From the NCBI RefSeq assembly GCF_000208745.1, contig NC_030858.1:15038859-15102858 (forward strand): 64,000 nucleotides of DNA, given 5' to 3'. The stretch comes from Theobroma cacao. Its lineage: Eukaryota; Streptophyta; Magnoliopsida; Malvales; Malvaceae. Positions within the stretch are counted from its first letter, which is position 1. Every line of letters starts with the position of its first letter. Below the pieces are notes generated by a model. That model worked only from the letters and a program-made list of their open reading frames with translations. It was not told the DNA's origin and ran no database searches. Positions 1 through 9,230 of this stretch are shown one piece after another. The translations under genes and the position numbers were made by a program.

Positions 1-312
1 TAAACTAGTTAAAGACAAAGAGGTTCATGATGCTTTGTTTGAGATGAAGCCTTTTAAGGCCTTAGGGGTGGATGGATTTCTCGCTTTGTTCTTTCAAATC
101 CAGTGGTGCATAGTAGATAAGACTCTTATTAAATATGTACATAGTGTTTTTGAGGGCATAGATATAGGTAATGAGTTATGCAGATTCTTTATCACATTAA
201 TACCAAAACTAATCCTCCAAAGTTCATTTTTTGGTTTTGATTGATTAGTTTATTTCCTTTGGTTTTAAAGTTCTAATGAAGGTAATTACTAATCAATTAA
301 AACCTCATAAGA
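1..312 (+). pseudogene. LINE reverse transcriptase, N-terminal fragment
   Basis: The reading frame from 35 encodes residues of the type MKPFKALGVDGFLALFFQ. This corresponds to the conserved MKPxKAPGPDGF block near the start of plant LINE reverse transcriptases. It is followed by the ITLIPK block, and then the frame is lost at a stop near 242. The piece ends at the hAT target site. The enzyme would copy LINE RNA into DNA at a nicked target. Here it is a fragment without its start codon, which lies outside the window. Confidence 0.8.
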
Positions 313-760
313 GTTATTTATAGGAATGGCAATGGGTACCCGATTAGAGGGTACCCTCGAATACTTGACCCGATTATATAGGGTTAGGATACCCTATAAT
401 CGGATTTGAGATGGGTTCGGGTAGTGATTTCACTACCTGTATCGAGTTCGGGTAGGGTTCAGGTATTACCCCTTGGGTACCTGTTACCCAAACTTGATTA
501 CTATTTATAAATATTTTATTATTATTTTAATAATTAAATTAAAAATTTATAATTTTTACCAAATTTACAAGCAATTTTTTTGTTAAAAACTAACAAATAT
601 ATGAAAAGTATGGTTACTCTAATTATTAATATGATGACATTAATATATTTAAATTAAAAAATTATTAGATTGTTAATTATGTTTAAATAATTTGAATATT
701 ATATCATATTATAAAGGTATATTATTACTATTATATGTATATATATACTTTTAATAATAA

Positions 761-1680
761 ATATATTTACTTTCTATTTTGTGCTAACATTACAAAAATT
801 ATGACTTATAAAATTATTAATTATAATATATATACCATTGTTTATATAATCTTATAATATATATACTTAAAGAAAGCTTTTGAAATTACAATAGTTTTGG
901 AACCTAAATATTTTTTTTAATTTCATGAAATTAAGAACAAATCCTTATAATTAATTAAATTAATTCATGAAACTATTATTATTAATTAACTTGTAATATC
1001 TTTTAATATATATAGTTTATATATTTTGTTAATTTATAAGAAATATAATTACGATTATATATATTAAAATAATTTTAATATATATATACTTTAATATAAA
1101 TATATTTACTTTCTATTTTGGGTTAACATTATAAAATTATAACTTATAAAATTATTAATTATAATATATATAACTTTGTTTATATAAACTTATATAAACC
1201 TAAAAATAAGTTGTGAAATTATAATAGTTATAAAACCTAGTTCTTTTTTAAAATTTTATGTAATTAAAGACAAACTCGTATAGTTAAATTAATTCATGAA
1301 ATTATAATTATTAATTAACTAGTAATATATTTTAATATTATATATATATTATATTCATTTATAAGGAATATAATTATTATTTTATATATATTAAAATTTT
1401 GTATGTATGCGNNNNNNNNNNNTATATATATATATATATATTAGATTCATTTATAAGGAATATAATTTCTATTTTATATATATTAAAATATTTTTTATGT
1501 ATGTGTGTGTGTGTGTGTATGTGTATGTACTTTAAATATAAACATATTTACTTTCTATTTTGTGTTAACAATGCAAAAATTATAACTCATAAAATTATTA
1601 ATTACAATATATATCTTTGTTTTTATAAACTTATAACATATAATTCTAAAGAGAAGTTATGAGATTAGAAAAGTTAATTG
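761..1680 (+). repeat. Three direct repeats of a 130-340 bp AT-rich block
   Basis: A block beginning ATATTTACTTTCTATTTTG, followed by a TAACATTA..AAAATTAT stretch and AAATTATTAATTA, occurs at about 761, 1101 and 1542. The first two copies match over about 240 bp, including a later TTAATTCATGAAA segment. The third is a shorter copy. The spacing is 340 and then about 440 bp, the second interval being extended by the (TA)n, N-gap and (TG)n tract. The copies lie wholly inside the hAT element and probably arose by internal tandem duplication. Confidence 0.75.
1412..1422. other. Assembly gap (11 N) in a TA/TG microsatellite
   Basis: Eleven N bases are followed by about 18 bp of (TA)n, and (TG)n with interruptions follows at 1500-1528. 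The gap most likely marks a microsatellite that could not be resolved. Reading frames crossing it are not meaningful. Confidence 0.95.
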
Positions 1681-1922
1681 GTTAATTGGGTAATTGGGTA
1701 CCCATGAAGAATATTTTAATAATTTTTTTATTTAATCAGGTATTTAAACAAGGTAGGATAATTATGAGGTAGTGGGAATGTATTAGGGTTAGGGTTAAGG
1801 TAGTAATTTTTAAAATTATTTTGGTAGTTACTAAGGTTAGGGTATTTGATTTTTAATAGGGTTAGGATGCAAGTACCTCGAAATTAATGGGTACCCTACC
1901 CGTTGACATCCTTAGTTAGTTA

Positions 1923-2790
1923 GTGGCAGAGACACAATCTAGTTTTATTCCTAGGAGGCATATTACTAACAATATAATTATTACTTAAGAAAGGGTCCAT
2001 TATTTCAGGAAAAAACAAGGGAAATTGGGATGGATGGTGATTAAGATTGATCTTGAATAGGCATATGACCGTCTTCAATGGGATTCATTCATGACACTTT
2101 GATGAAAACACATATCCTTAAGCCGGTGACTGATATTATTATTCACAGTTGGAATTACTATAGTTCCCAAATTCTTTGGAATAAGACTCTCTCAAATGGT
2201 TTTGTCCCTTCTAGAGGTGTGTGGCAAGGTGATCCATTGTCACCATATATTTTTGTCTTATGTACGAAATATTTTGTGCATGGTATTAAGGCGGTAGTGT
2301 TGCAAGGATTATGGAAACCTATTAAGCTGAGTAGAAAAGGACCACCCCTTATGCATTTATTCTTTACAGATGATTTAATTTTGTTTGTATAAGCTCAACG
2401 TCTCAAATGGAGGTAAGTAAAGGAATCTTAGATGACTTTTGTGCTTGTTTTAGGGAGAGAATTAGTATAAAAAAATCTTCCTTTTATTGTTAAGAATATT
2501 TCTAGGGATTTTATCAAAGAGTTAGCTGCAAACTTAGGTTTTGCTTACTCAGAGGATCTTAGAAAGTATTTAGGGGTTTGTTTACTACATGGACGTAGAG
2601 ATGTTCATTCTTTTTGATATCTAGAAGAAAAAGTTCGTGGAGTTTTTGAAACTCTTAGAAGGCTTGTTTGTTATCTTTTGCAGGTAGACTCACTTTAGTT
2701 AAGTTTGTTTTGTCCACCATACCATATTTTATAAAGCAAATAATAACTATTCTAGTGGATACCTGTAACAAAAGTTGAAGCTTCAGATCA
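1923..2790 (+). pseudogene. LINE reverse transcriptase, catalytic core remnant
   Basis: The RT frame resumes directly after the hAT TSD with a SSFIPRR-like block, the usual QSxFIPGR motif. It continues through a K-I-D-L-E stretch and then an open 104-residue piece at 2078-2392. That piece contains GVWQGDPLSPYIF (normally GxRQGDPLSP) and FTDDLILF. The catalytic box is FTDD rather than the usual FADD, so both aspartates are present but the alanine is changed. A stop follows directly after LILFV. Downstream reading with frame changes gives the usual post-RT blocks (kYLGV-like near 2567, aGRLTLVK-like near 2680). It is not a functional enzyme. Confidence 0.85.
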
Positions 2791-2999
2791 AAATTTTTAA
2801 TGGGGAAGGGACTTAAACAATCTAAAAGTGCACCTCATGAACTAGAAAAATCGGTGCAAATCTAAGGAAGAAGGTGAATCGGGTATTCGTTGTTTAAGTA
2901 CAATAAATGATACTTTTTTCCTCAAAATATGTTGGTATTTGGTGAGTAAACCAGATACAGTATGGGTGAAAATTTTGAGATAAAAATATAGTATGAGAT

Positions 3000-3744
3000 C
3001 TACTTTAATTCCGGATAAGGTACATCAAGTGGGGGCTTTTCCATTTAAGTCTTTTGTGAACTAGTTTTGGGATGACTTCAAAAAACATATGCAATAGGCA
3101 ATTGGTGATGGCCAATTGGCATGATTTTGGAATGGTATTTGGCTTAAGGAATGTTCTTTAATAGGGGCAACTAGAAGGATGGGAATGTTTTTCGAGGATC
3201 ACAACAATGTCAAGGAGTTTACATTGTGGAATGATGATTGGGACTTAAGTCAGCTAGTTAACTTATTAACCACTGATGAATTTAATTTATTATCGAATTC
3301 TCTCCCACCTATTTCTTCGTGCTTTCTTGATAAACCTTATTTGGCACTCTCATCTTTAGGTTTTTTCACAGTGACTTCAACCTATAATATGCTAAAAAGA
3401 GCATCAACCTTAAATGGGGAAGCAAACAGTGGCTTGTGGAAGTTAGCGTGGCAATGAAATGGACCATAGAGGATCAAAATGTCTTTACTTCGATGTTTTC
3501 AAGAATGTCTCCTTACTAATAAAGAAAAAGCTCGTCAACATCTGTTGCACGAGACAATTTATTGATAATGCCATTTAGAGGATGAATTAGTGATGCATGC
3601 ATTAAAAGATTGTCCTTTTGCAAAGACTATTTGGACTAGGTTATTGCCTCAAGGTGAGTTCGGGCAATTTCATATATTAACCACCTTATAATGGATCTCA
3701 TTTAACCTTAGTAGAAGTAGGTTGCTAGTGAATAATATTGAGTA
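3000..3744 (+). pseudogene. LINE RT-associated zinc-binding region (zf-RVT) remnant
   Basis: The frame at 3179-3457 encodes 92 residues. They include WNDDWDLSQLVNLL and FTVTSTYNML, then GLWKLAWQ, which matches the W..iW....P.K...F.W pattern of the zinc-binding domain that follows RT in plant LINEs. Beyond a stop, the next blocks read LTNKEKARQ and a Cys/His-containing stretch ending in DCPFAKTIW. This fits the zf-RVT family, whose role in retrotransposition is presumed nucleic-acid binding. The segment is cut off at 3744 by the Mutator-like insertion. Confidence 0.7.
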
Positions 3745-5311
3745 CTTTTCATAAATGGGCCTGAGGCATAAAGCATTTTTAAAAATGGTCCTCCTTATAA
3801 TTTTATCTGTTTTTAGCCAAGAGAAAAAAATTGGATAAAATTGTCCTTAATGAAATCGACCCATTCGCTAGGCTCCGCGTCTCAACCCGAAACCTATTAA
3901 TAGGTCAAGTATGTTTAGGTTTGCACCTCAAACTGACTCATATTTTTTGAGCTTTCCTCACCAGACTATCATCTCTGAAGTATTCCTTACCAGAAAGAAA
4001 AACGTTTAAGCATTTTGAGCATTTTGGAGTAGTTTTTGATACACGAAGAAAACCTGTGAGCATTTTGAGCATTTTTAAACATTTTAAAGTGATTTTTGAT
4101 ATATGAAGAAAAACTTTCGAATATTTTGAGCCTTCATATTTGTTAATTATGTTGTTAAATGGAATATGGTGTATCGTTTGAAGTTGTTGATTTTGTTAAA
4201 TGGAATTCAGTAGTTTTGGTGATTTTTGAGAATTATGTGACTAGTTTTTAGGCATTGCGTGACTGACTTTGGATATTACGTGACTGAATTTGGGCATTAA
4301 GTGACTGATTTTTGATAGAGCATTGCATGACTAGTTAATAGGCATTGCGTGACTAGTTTTTAATAAGGCATTGTGTGACTAACTTTGGGCATTGCATGAC
4401 TAGTTTTTGATAAGGCATTGCGTGACTAGTTTCTGATAAGGCATTGAATGATTAGTTGATAGGCATTGCGTGACTTGTTAGTAAGGCATTGTGTGACTTA
4501 GACATTGCTTAAAAATCAATCACGCAATGTATAAAAACTAGTCACGTAATGCCTAAAACCAATCACGTAATGACTAAAAACTAGTCACACGGTGATTAAG
4601 TCACGTAATACTTAAAAACCAGTAAACTCAATTTTGGGGTTCTATGAATAAACCAATAAACTCAAGAACATAAAACATATTTTGTTTTTTTTTTTGCTAA
4701 GCCATGAAATTATGTATTTCATAAAAGATAGGTTACAAACTCCATAACCCTCCAAAGTAAGAGAAAATATATCCTTATTGGGAGGTCTTGGTCATTCCCC
4801 TTATACAAAAACAAAATATACCCTCTTTACAAAATATTTCCTGAATAATTTCAACTCAAAATCCCATAAAAAAATCAAAATCCCTAGCAAACATACTTAA
4901 CAATCATCCCAATTCTAGACACAACAAAATCATGGACCACCATAAAACCCATCAAACATGTTTTAGCTGTTCTTTCTCCCTGAGCAAAATCGCTGCCTGT
5001 AAAGAGTAAAATCACTATTCATCACCCTTAAGAACCCCAAGATCCACCATCCAAAAAAATAAAATAAAATAAGAAAGAGTTTGATCTCATATCTGCGAAT
5101 TGGATGGCGAGATAGATATATATGAGCAGAGAGATAAATCGAGATTTAATTTTGAAATTTTTGTCTAGATGGCGGGAGAGAGAAAACTGAAACCATTTTA
5201 ATTTGTCTGAAATTGTTTAAAGGGTATTATTGTCAAGTCATACCAAAAATTGATCAAAAATAGTTAAAATTATAAAAAAAATGATATTTTTGAATTGGAC
5301 TTATGAGAAAG
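3745..5311. mobile_element. Mutator-like element (non-autonomous) inside the LINE
   Basis: The left end CTTTTCATAAATGGGCC and the reverse complement of the right end, CTTTCTCATAAGTCCAAT, align. The similarity continues degenerately for roughly 70 bp through TTATAATTTTA and the CTATTTTTG/CTGTTTTTA blocks. Long degenerate TIRs of this kind suggest a Mutator-like element, but I could not confirm a 9-11 bp TSD. LINE coding sequence stops at the left boundary and resumes just past the right one, which independently supports an insertion. No transposase frame is visible. The interior holds an inverted minisatellite at 4229-4625. Confidence 0.6.
4229..4625. repeat. Inverted minisatellite: GCATTGCGTGACTAGTT repeats
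   Basis: About twelve degenerate copies of a unit centred on GCATTGCGTGACTAGTT run in one direction from about 4229 to 4500, at spacings of about 20-28 bp. From about 4515 to 4615 about five copies run in the opposite direction (TAGTCACGTAATGCC and similar). The switch point is near 4508. A transcript, or a single DNA strand, could fold into a multi-branched hairpin. The array lies inside the Mutator-like element. Confidence 0.85.
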
Positions 5312-6050
5312 GTTATTTTTCACAATTTTCTCAATAATATTCCATGGACCATTATTTTTGGAGTTGCATGCTGGTTTTTATGGAAATGGAGAAACTCATC
5401 TATCTTTGGAAGTAAGGTAATAATTGTGGAAGGGTGTATGAATTTGATATATAGTTTGTCTACTGCTATCCACAATTCTTGTTTAACAATCTATGGTAGT
5501 TGGGGTTTTCCTACTATTAGACGAGAGGAAGCTCTCATTGGATGGTCTTCCCCTCCCAGAGATTGGATCTCTTTGAATTTGGATGGGGTGTATTGAAGAT
5601 CAATTGACCAAGCGGCTGCAAGTGGTGTCTTCAAAAATTCATCAAAAGAATGGCAAGGTGGATATAAAGTTCGGCTTGGTAAGTGCATGGCATAACGAGC
5701 TGAACTTTGAGGAGTTTTTAGGTGGTTATGTCTTGCATGGGACATTGGTTACGGAAAGATTGATTTACACGTTGATAGCCAGCTTGTTGCACGAGCCATT
5801 ACCTCAACTTGAACTCACCCATGTTTTAATTCAAATCTAATTAATGCAATTTAGAGCTTGCTTCGGCTGCAATAGGAAGTTCTTACATGCCATGTTTATA
5901 GAGAAGGGAATGGTTTAGCTGACTTCAAGGTTAATATGGGGTTTTTTTTGGAGGAAGTTTTTTCTTTTTATCATAATCCACTAGCTAGAGCTGGGGAACA
6001 TTTGATGTATGATATGTCGTGGATCTCTTTTCCTCGAATACTTGGACTGT
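5312..6050 (+). pseudogene. LINE C-terminal RNase H-like domain remnant
   Basis: Reading resumes after the Mutator-like insertion with FGVACWFLWKWRNSSIF, the tryptophan-rich linker typical of plant LINE C-termini. It continues with the RNase H start block SPPRDWISLNLDG (family form PPxGWxKLNxDG). A stop after DGVY and later frame changes follow, but downstream pieces keep the order of an RNase H fold (a GGxxR/RNSSxEW-like block near 5625, then further helices). RNase H would remove RNA from the RNA:DNA hybrid. Only one acidic catalytic residue, the first D, is clear, so the domain is inactive. Confidence 0.7.
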
Positions 6051-6070
6051 AATGTTTTTTTTATTCTAAA

Positions 6071-6944
6071 AAAAGTTTTATTTAAACCTGTATAAATTTT
6101 TTAAAAAATATTTAAAATGATGATTTATGAATATATATATATATATATATGTTATTGATCAGTAATATAAATAAATGATTGGCTTTGAACTTTAGGAAGC
6201 TGGAATTTACCTTTTTCTCTTATCTTTTTATATTTCAAATTTATTTTGCATGATTTCTAATTTGTTTTCTATTTTTTGACAATAAAACTTATGAAATATC
6301 TTTTTTATAAAAAAATTAATATAAAATGCACTAATCAATTTTTTTTTTAATTTTGTGAAAATCAAATTAAAAAAAACGAAATGAAATGAATCGAATACAC
6401 AATAGAAACAAAATGTATATGTAGAAGTAATAAATATATAAAAATAGAAATAAAATACATATGTATAAGTAATACATAAATAAAATTAATATATAATAAG
6501 ATACAAGAGTGAAAATTATTGATTTATTTATTTTCATTTTCCCATACACATGGATTTTGAATTACCATTCATAAATTTCAATCCGTTCTTCTCAAAGTCA
6601 AATTTGTAACGTCTATATTAGAGTCACAAATTCTAAACACCATTGAAAGAAATTATCTTTCAAAGGTGTAATTTAGAAACTGTATAATGATCCAATAAAT
6701 GAAATTTAAAAACTAAATAAGTAAATAATGATATGATGTAATTTAGAAATATTATAATTATTTATATAAATAATTAATATTATGTCATATTACGCAGTGT
6801 GTTTTATTTAAATAATATATTGTTAAATAATAAAATAATACTAAGAGATCAATATTACATTAACAAAATAATTTAATGTTAAAATAGAATATTACGAATT
6901 AAGTGGTAGAATAAAATAATAATAGTATTAAACATTTTGACAAT
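6071..6944. other. AT-rich intergenic DNA, no gene seen
   Basis: This stretch is AT-rich and holds a (TA)n run near 6131-6150, poly-T tracts and no convincing coding frame. The 60-residue minus-strand frame near 6367-6549 is low-complexity (Tyr/Leu/Ile from AT-rich DNA) and is not called. Confidence 0.7.
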
Positions 6945-7083
6945 TAGAGCTCTACCTAAATCAGATCAGATTAAGTGAGTTGGGCCCAGACCTAGACTCA
7001 GTGAGTATTAACAGTTTATGAGTTTTCCAGACTTGACCCGGCCCAAATAGTCTGATGTCAAACGTTGCCTAGACCTGGCTCTA
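6945..7083. mobile_element. Possible hAT-like miniature element
   Basis: The ends TAGAGCTCTACC and, inverted, TAGAGCCAGGTC are similar over 12 bp. The interior has GGGCCC/GGCCC-type blocks and an imperfect overall palindrome, a style seen in small hAT-like plant elements. The 8-bp flanks TTGACAAT and ATTGAAAA do not match, so the TSD test fails. It is reported as a weak candidate only. Confidence 0.3.
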
Positions 7084-7423
7084 ATTGAAAAGATGTAGTC
7101 CAGAGCCGTCCGTTTAACCCAATGCCAAACAATTTGCTGATTTAAAATAGAATACAATGTCATAAAAAGGGTTGAGAAGTGTGGAAGTTATTCAAGGAGA
7201 GAAAATGGAGAATGGAATTAAATAAGCATATCAGTTTGCCCCATTCAAATGATTTGGAATCTCTTTATGCACACACAATAATTGATTATACTTGTTTTCA
7301 AGCTTTTTCACTTGTATGGGATTTTCTTCTTCTTTGGTCACACATTTCGACTCTTCTTTTCTTCCTTTCATTTGTTGCTCTTAAAATAGTGAATTGGTGG
7401 AACAATTCTGTAACAATTGTCAA

Positions 7424-7516
7424 GTCCATTCGAGGAGATTCGATAAAATTGAAACGATACGGATAAGATTAGCATGGCCCTGCATAAAGATGACACACAA
7501 ATCGAGAAATGGTCCA
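7424..7516 (+). pseudogene. U6 snRNA retropseudogene
   Basis: The segment follows spliceosomal U6 snRNA nearly end to end. It has a degenerate 5' hairpin (GTCCATTCGAGGAG), CGATAAAATTGAAACGATAC, then AAGATTAGCATGGCCCTGC, then GATGACAC and CAAATCGAGAAATGGTCCA. It includes an ACGATAC form of the ACAGA region (ACGATACGGATAAGATTAGC instead of ACGATACAGAGAAGATTAGC) and a short deletion after GATGACAC. The 3' U-run is missing. The 16-bp direct repeats TAACAATTGTCAAGTC (7411-7426) and TAACAATCGTCAAGTC (7517-7532) flank it. I see no upstream USE (TCCCACATCG) or correctly placed TATA box. It is therefore a LINE-mobilised copy, not a working U6 gene. Confidence 0.92.
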
Positions 7517-7547
7517 TAACAATCGTCAAGTCTACTTAGGTCAAGGA

Positions 7548-8568
7548 CAAGGGCAGAGTTAGTGTATTTTTGTAGAGGGGGATAAAGATAAAAAGAAATA
7601 AAAATTAAAAATTTTTAAAATTAATATGTCAAATTTAACTAACAATTAAAAGATTCATAATAGACAATAATTTTATATAACATATAAATCAGAAGGAATA
7701 AGAAAAGAATGATTTACAATAGTCCTTTCCAATGATGTTTCTTGAATTCAAATTTATCAATTATTGACTTTTTACTGAAAAGGCTAGTAATATCTTTTTT
7801 AATATAAACAACTAAATTATCTATAAGAAACTCATTATCTATTTTGTTCCAAGGTCTTATTTACACAATTTTTATTGCTGAAAAGGTTCTTTCTATAGTT
7901 GTTGTAGAAACCAAAAGAGTTAAAATAAGGAGAATTAATCTATCAATCAAAATTAATAAAAAAAATAACACAATGATGAAATTTGGAGAATTACATAAAA
8001 TTTTTTTAATTTTTAAAGATTAAAATTATAGAAAATAAAATTTACATAATAAAAAAAAAACATGCTAAGTAGAAGATAAAATCCACATAACAAAAAAGAA
8101 AGAAGAAGAACATGGTTGATGGTTCGTAGAAATTTAGAAAAAAAAATTTATTTAAACTTAGAACGTATGAGCAAATAAAATAGAATTAAAAAATAAATAA
8201 TATAAATAGAAAGAAGTATATAAAAGAAAACTTTTCTTTCTCTTAATTTCACATAATGGTGGTGAGTAGCCCCATCTTTCCTCGTCTAAGTTGACAAGCT
8301 TATAAATCTCTTTAGAAAAATAAAGTTTGTTTTGATGGTGAGTTATATAAAAAAAAAAGTAAAATAAAAATGGAATGACAAAAGAGAAAGAAAAAAAAAA
8401 GAGAGATAACGAGTTTTGATGGGATTCGTGAAGTCATTTTATTATTCTTTATTTATATTAATTATTAAATAAAAAATTATTTTAAGGGCATTCAAAGAAA
8501 AAATATATAATAAATAAAATATTTAAAAAAAAATTTAGGTCCCAAAATTATACTACCATCCACCCTTG
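7548..8568 (-). mobile_element. hAT transposon remnant with transposase 3' end
   Basis: The left end CAAGGGCAGAGTTAGTGTAT and the inverted right end CAAGGGTGGATGGTAGTATA form an imperfect TIR. The flanks are GTCAAGGA (7540-7547) and GTCAAGGG (8569-8576), an 8-bp TSD with one mismatch, as expected for hAT. Inside, on the - strand, is the end of a hAT transposase (7714-7912). The rest of the interior (about 7920-8540) is A/T-rich without a readable frame, so most of the transposase gene has been deleted. It inserted 15 bp downstream of the U6 copy. Confidence 0.85.
7714..7912 (-). pseudogene. hAT transposase C-terminal dimerisation domain fragment
   Basis: The - strand from about 7912 reads TTIERTFSAIKIV, then a stop, then NEFLIDNLVVYIKKDI and a basic tail ending at a stop at 7714-7716. 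This is the hAT C-terminal dimerisation region (family pattern ATVERSFSAMKIVKxRLRN...DxxLNDxLVxYIEKDI). In the plant TTF-type zinc-finger hAT proteins it completes the RNase H-fold transposase and drives oligomerisation. One in-frame stop and the missing upstream region show it is a relic. The strand agrees with the host element running on the - strand. Confidence 0.8.
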
Positions 8569-8648
8569 GTCAAGGGAACTAGAGCTGTCTTTTTCTTCCT
8601 CATTTAAATTATTCACATTTAAATTCAGGCAATAACAAGAGTTTATGA

Positions 8649-9230
8649 TAGTTAAATTATGCAATTAGTCTCTTTATTCTATAAAAAAAATATGAATTTA
8701 GTACATGTCCTTTTAATTTGTTAATTCAATTTTAACCTTAACCCGTTAAATATACTAAGATGATGTTTTGACCAAATTGATATAACATTGATTGAGTTAA
8801 TGTGACATCGATTATGTGCTGACTTGACATTTGTCATACTAACATTTTATGTTGACATAACATTTGTTGACATAGCAAGAAATGTTGATGTAGCATTTGC
8901 TAAAATGTAGGGTAGGGTTTTGCCCATTGATAATCACATTAGCAAGTGCTTGTTAGTCCAATCAATACCACATCATCGTGATAATGTCAAATCAATACAT
9001 AATCAATACCATATAAGTAAGAAAATATCATACTATCTCAATCAATGTCATGTCCACTTAATCAAAATGTCACATAATAAATATATTTAACAATAAGAAT
9101 TTAACGGTATTAGAATTGAGACTGAAATTAACAAATAAAAAATATATAAACTTAATTTAGACAAATTATTATAAAAAGATTAAATTTATATTTTTTGTAA
9201 AGTGTAAGGACTAATTGAATATTTTGACTG
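8649..9230. mobile_element. Long-TIR Mutator-like (foldback) element
   Basis: The left arm begins TAGTTAAATTATGCAATTAG and the inverted right arm begins CAGTCAAAATATTCAATTAG. The similarity continues for well over 150 bp, through AAATTTAGT, TTGTTAATTTCAGTCTC and CCGTTAAAT blocks, so the element is almost entirely two inverted arms. The centre has repeated TTGATGTGACAT-like words. Flanks share TTTATG, but a clean 9-bp TSD is not established. It has no coding sequence. Confidence 0.7.

Larger units (their letters stand above)
321..1914. mobile_element. Non-autonomous hAT transposon inside the LINE
   Basis: The left end reads TAGGAATGGCAATGGGTACC. The right end is its imperfect complement, GGGTACCCTACCCGTTGACATCCTTA read as shorter blocks, giving TIRs of about 12 bp plus GGGTACC-rich subterminal repeats. 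The 8-bp flanks are GTTATTTA (313-320) and GTTAGTTA (1915-1922), which match at 7 of 8. An 8-bp TSD and TAGGxATGGCAA-type ends define the hAT superfamily. The interior is extremely AT-rich and shows no transposase frame, so it must have been moved in trans. It contains an 11-N gap and a repeated block of about 340-440 bp. It sits in the RT domain, so it is younger than the LINE. Confidence 0.85.
1..6070 (+). mobile_element. Decayed L1-type LINE, split by two insertions
   Basis: This is a non-LTR retrotransposon body whose parts read in order on the + strand: reverse transcriptase (1-312 and 1923 to about 2760), the post-RT region and RT-associated zinc-binding region (about 3000-3744), and an RNase H-like domain (5312 to about 6050). 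A hAT element (321-1914) and a Mutator-like element (3745-5311) interrupt it. The 5' half with ORF1 and the endonuclease lies left of the window. Many stops and frameshifts show it is dead. The terminal RNase H domain is known from plant L1 lineages. The 3' end is placed only roughly, near the A/T-rich stretch around 6060-6090. I found no poly-A or TSD that fixes it. Confidence 0.85.

Noticed and set aside
4229..4625. CRISPR-like regular repeats
   Set aside because: Unit and spacer lengths vary, units reverse direction and the setting is a plant transposon. It is a minisatellite.
6945..7083. Confident hAT MITE
   Set aside because: Terminal inverted repeats look reasonable but the 8-bp flanks do not match, so it is listed only as a weak feature.
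7424..7516. Functional U6 snRNA gene
   Set aside because: Substitutions occur in the ACAGA region, there is a deletion, the 3' U-run and the USE/TATA pair are missing, and TSDs flank it.
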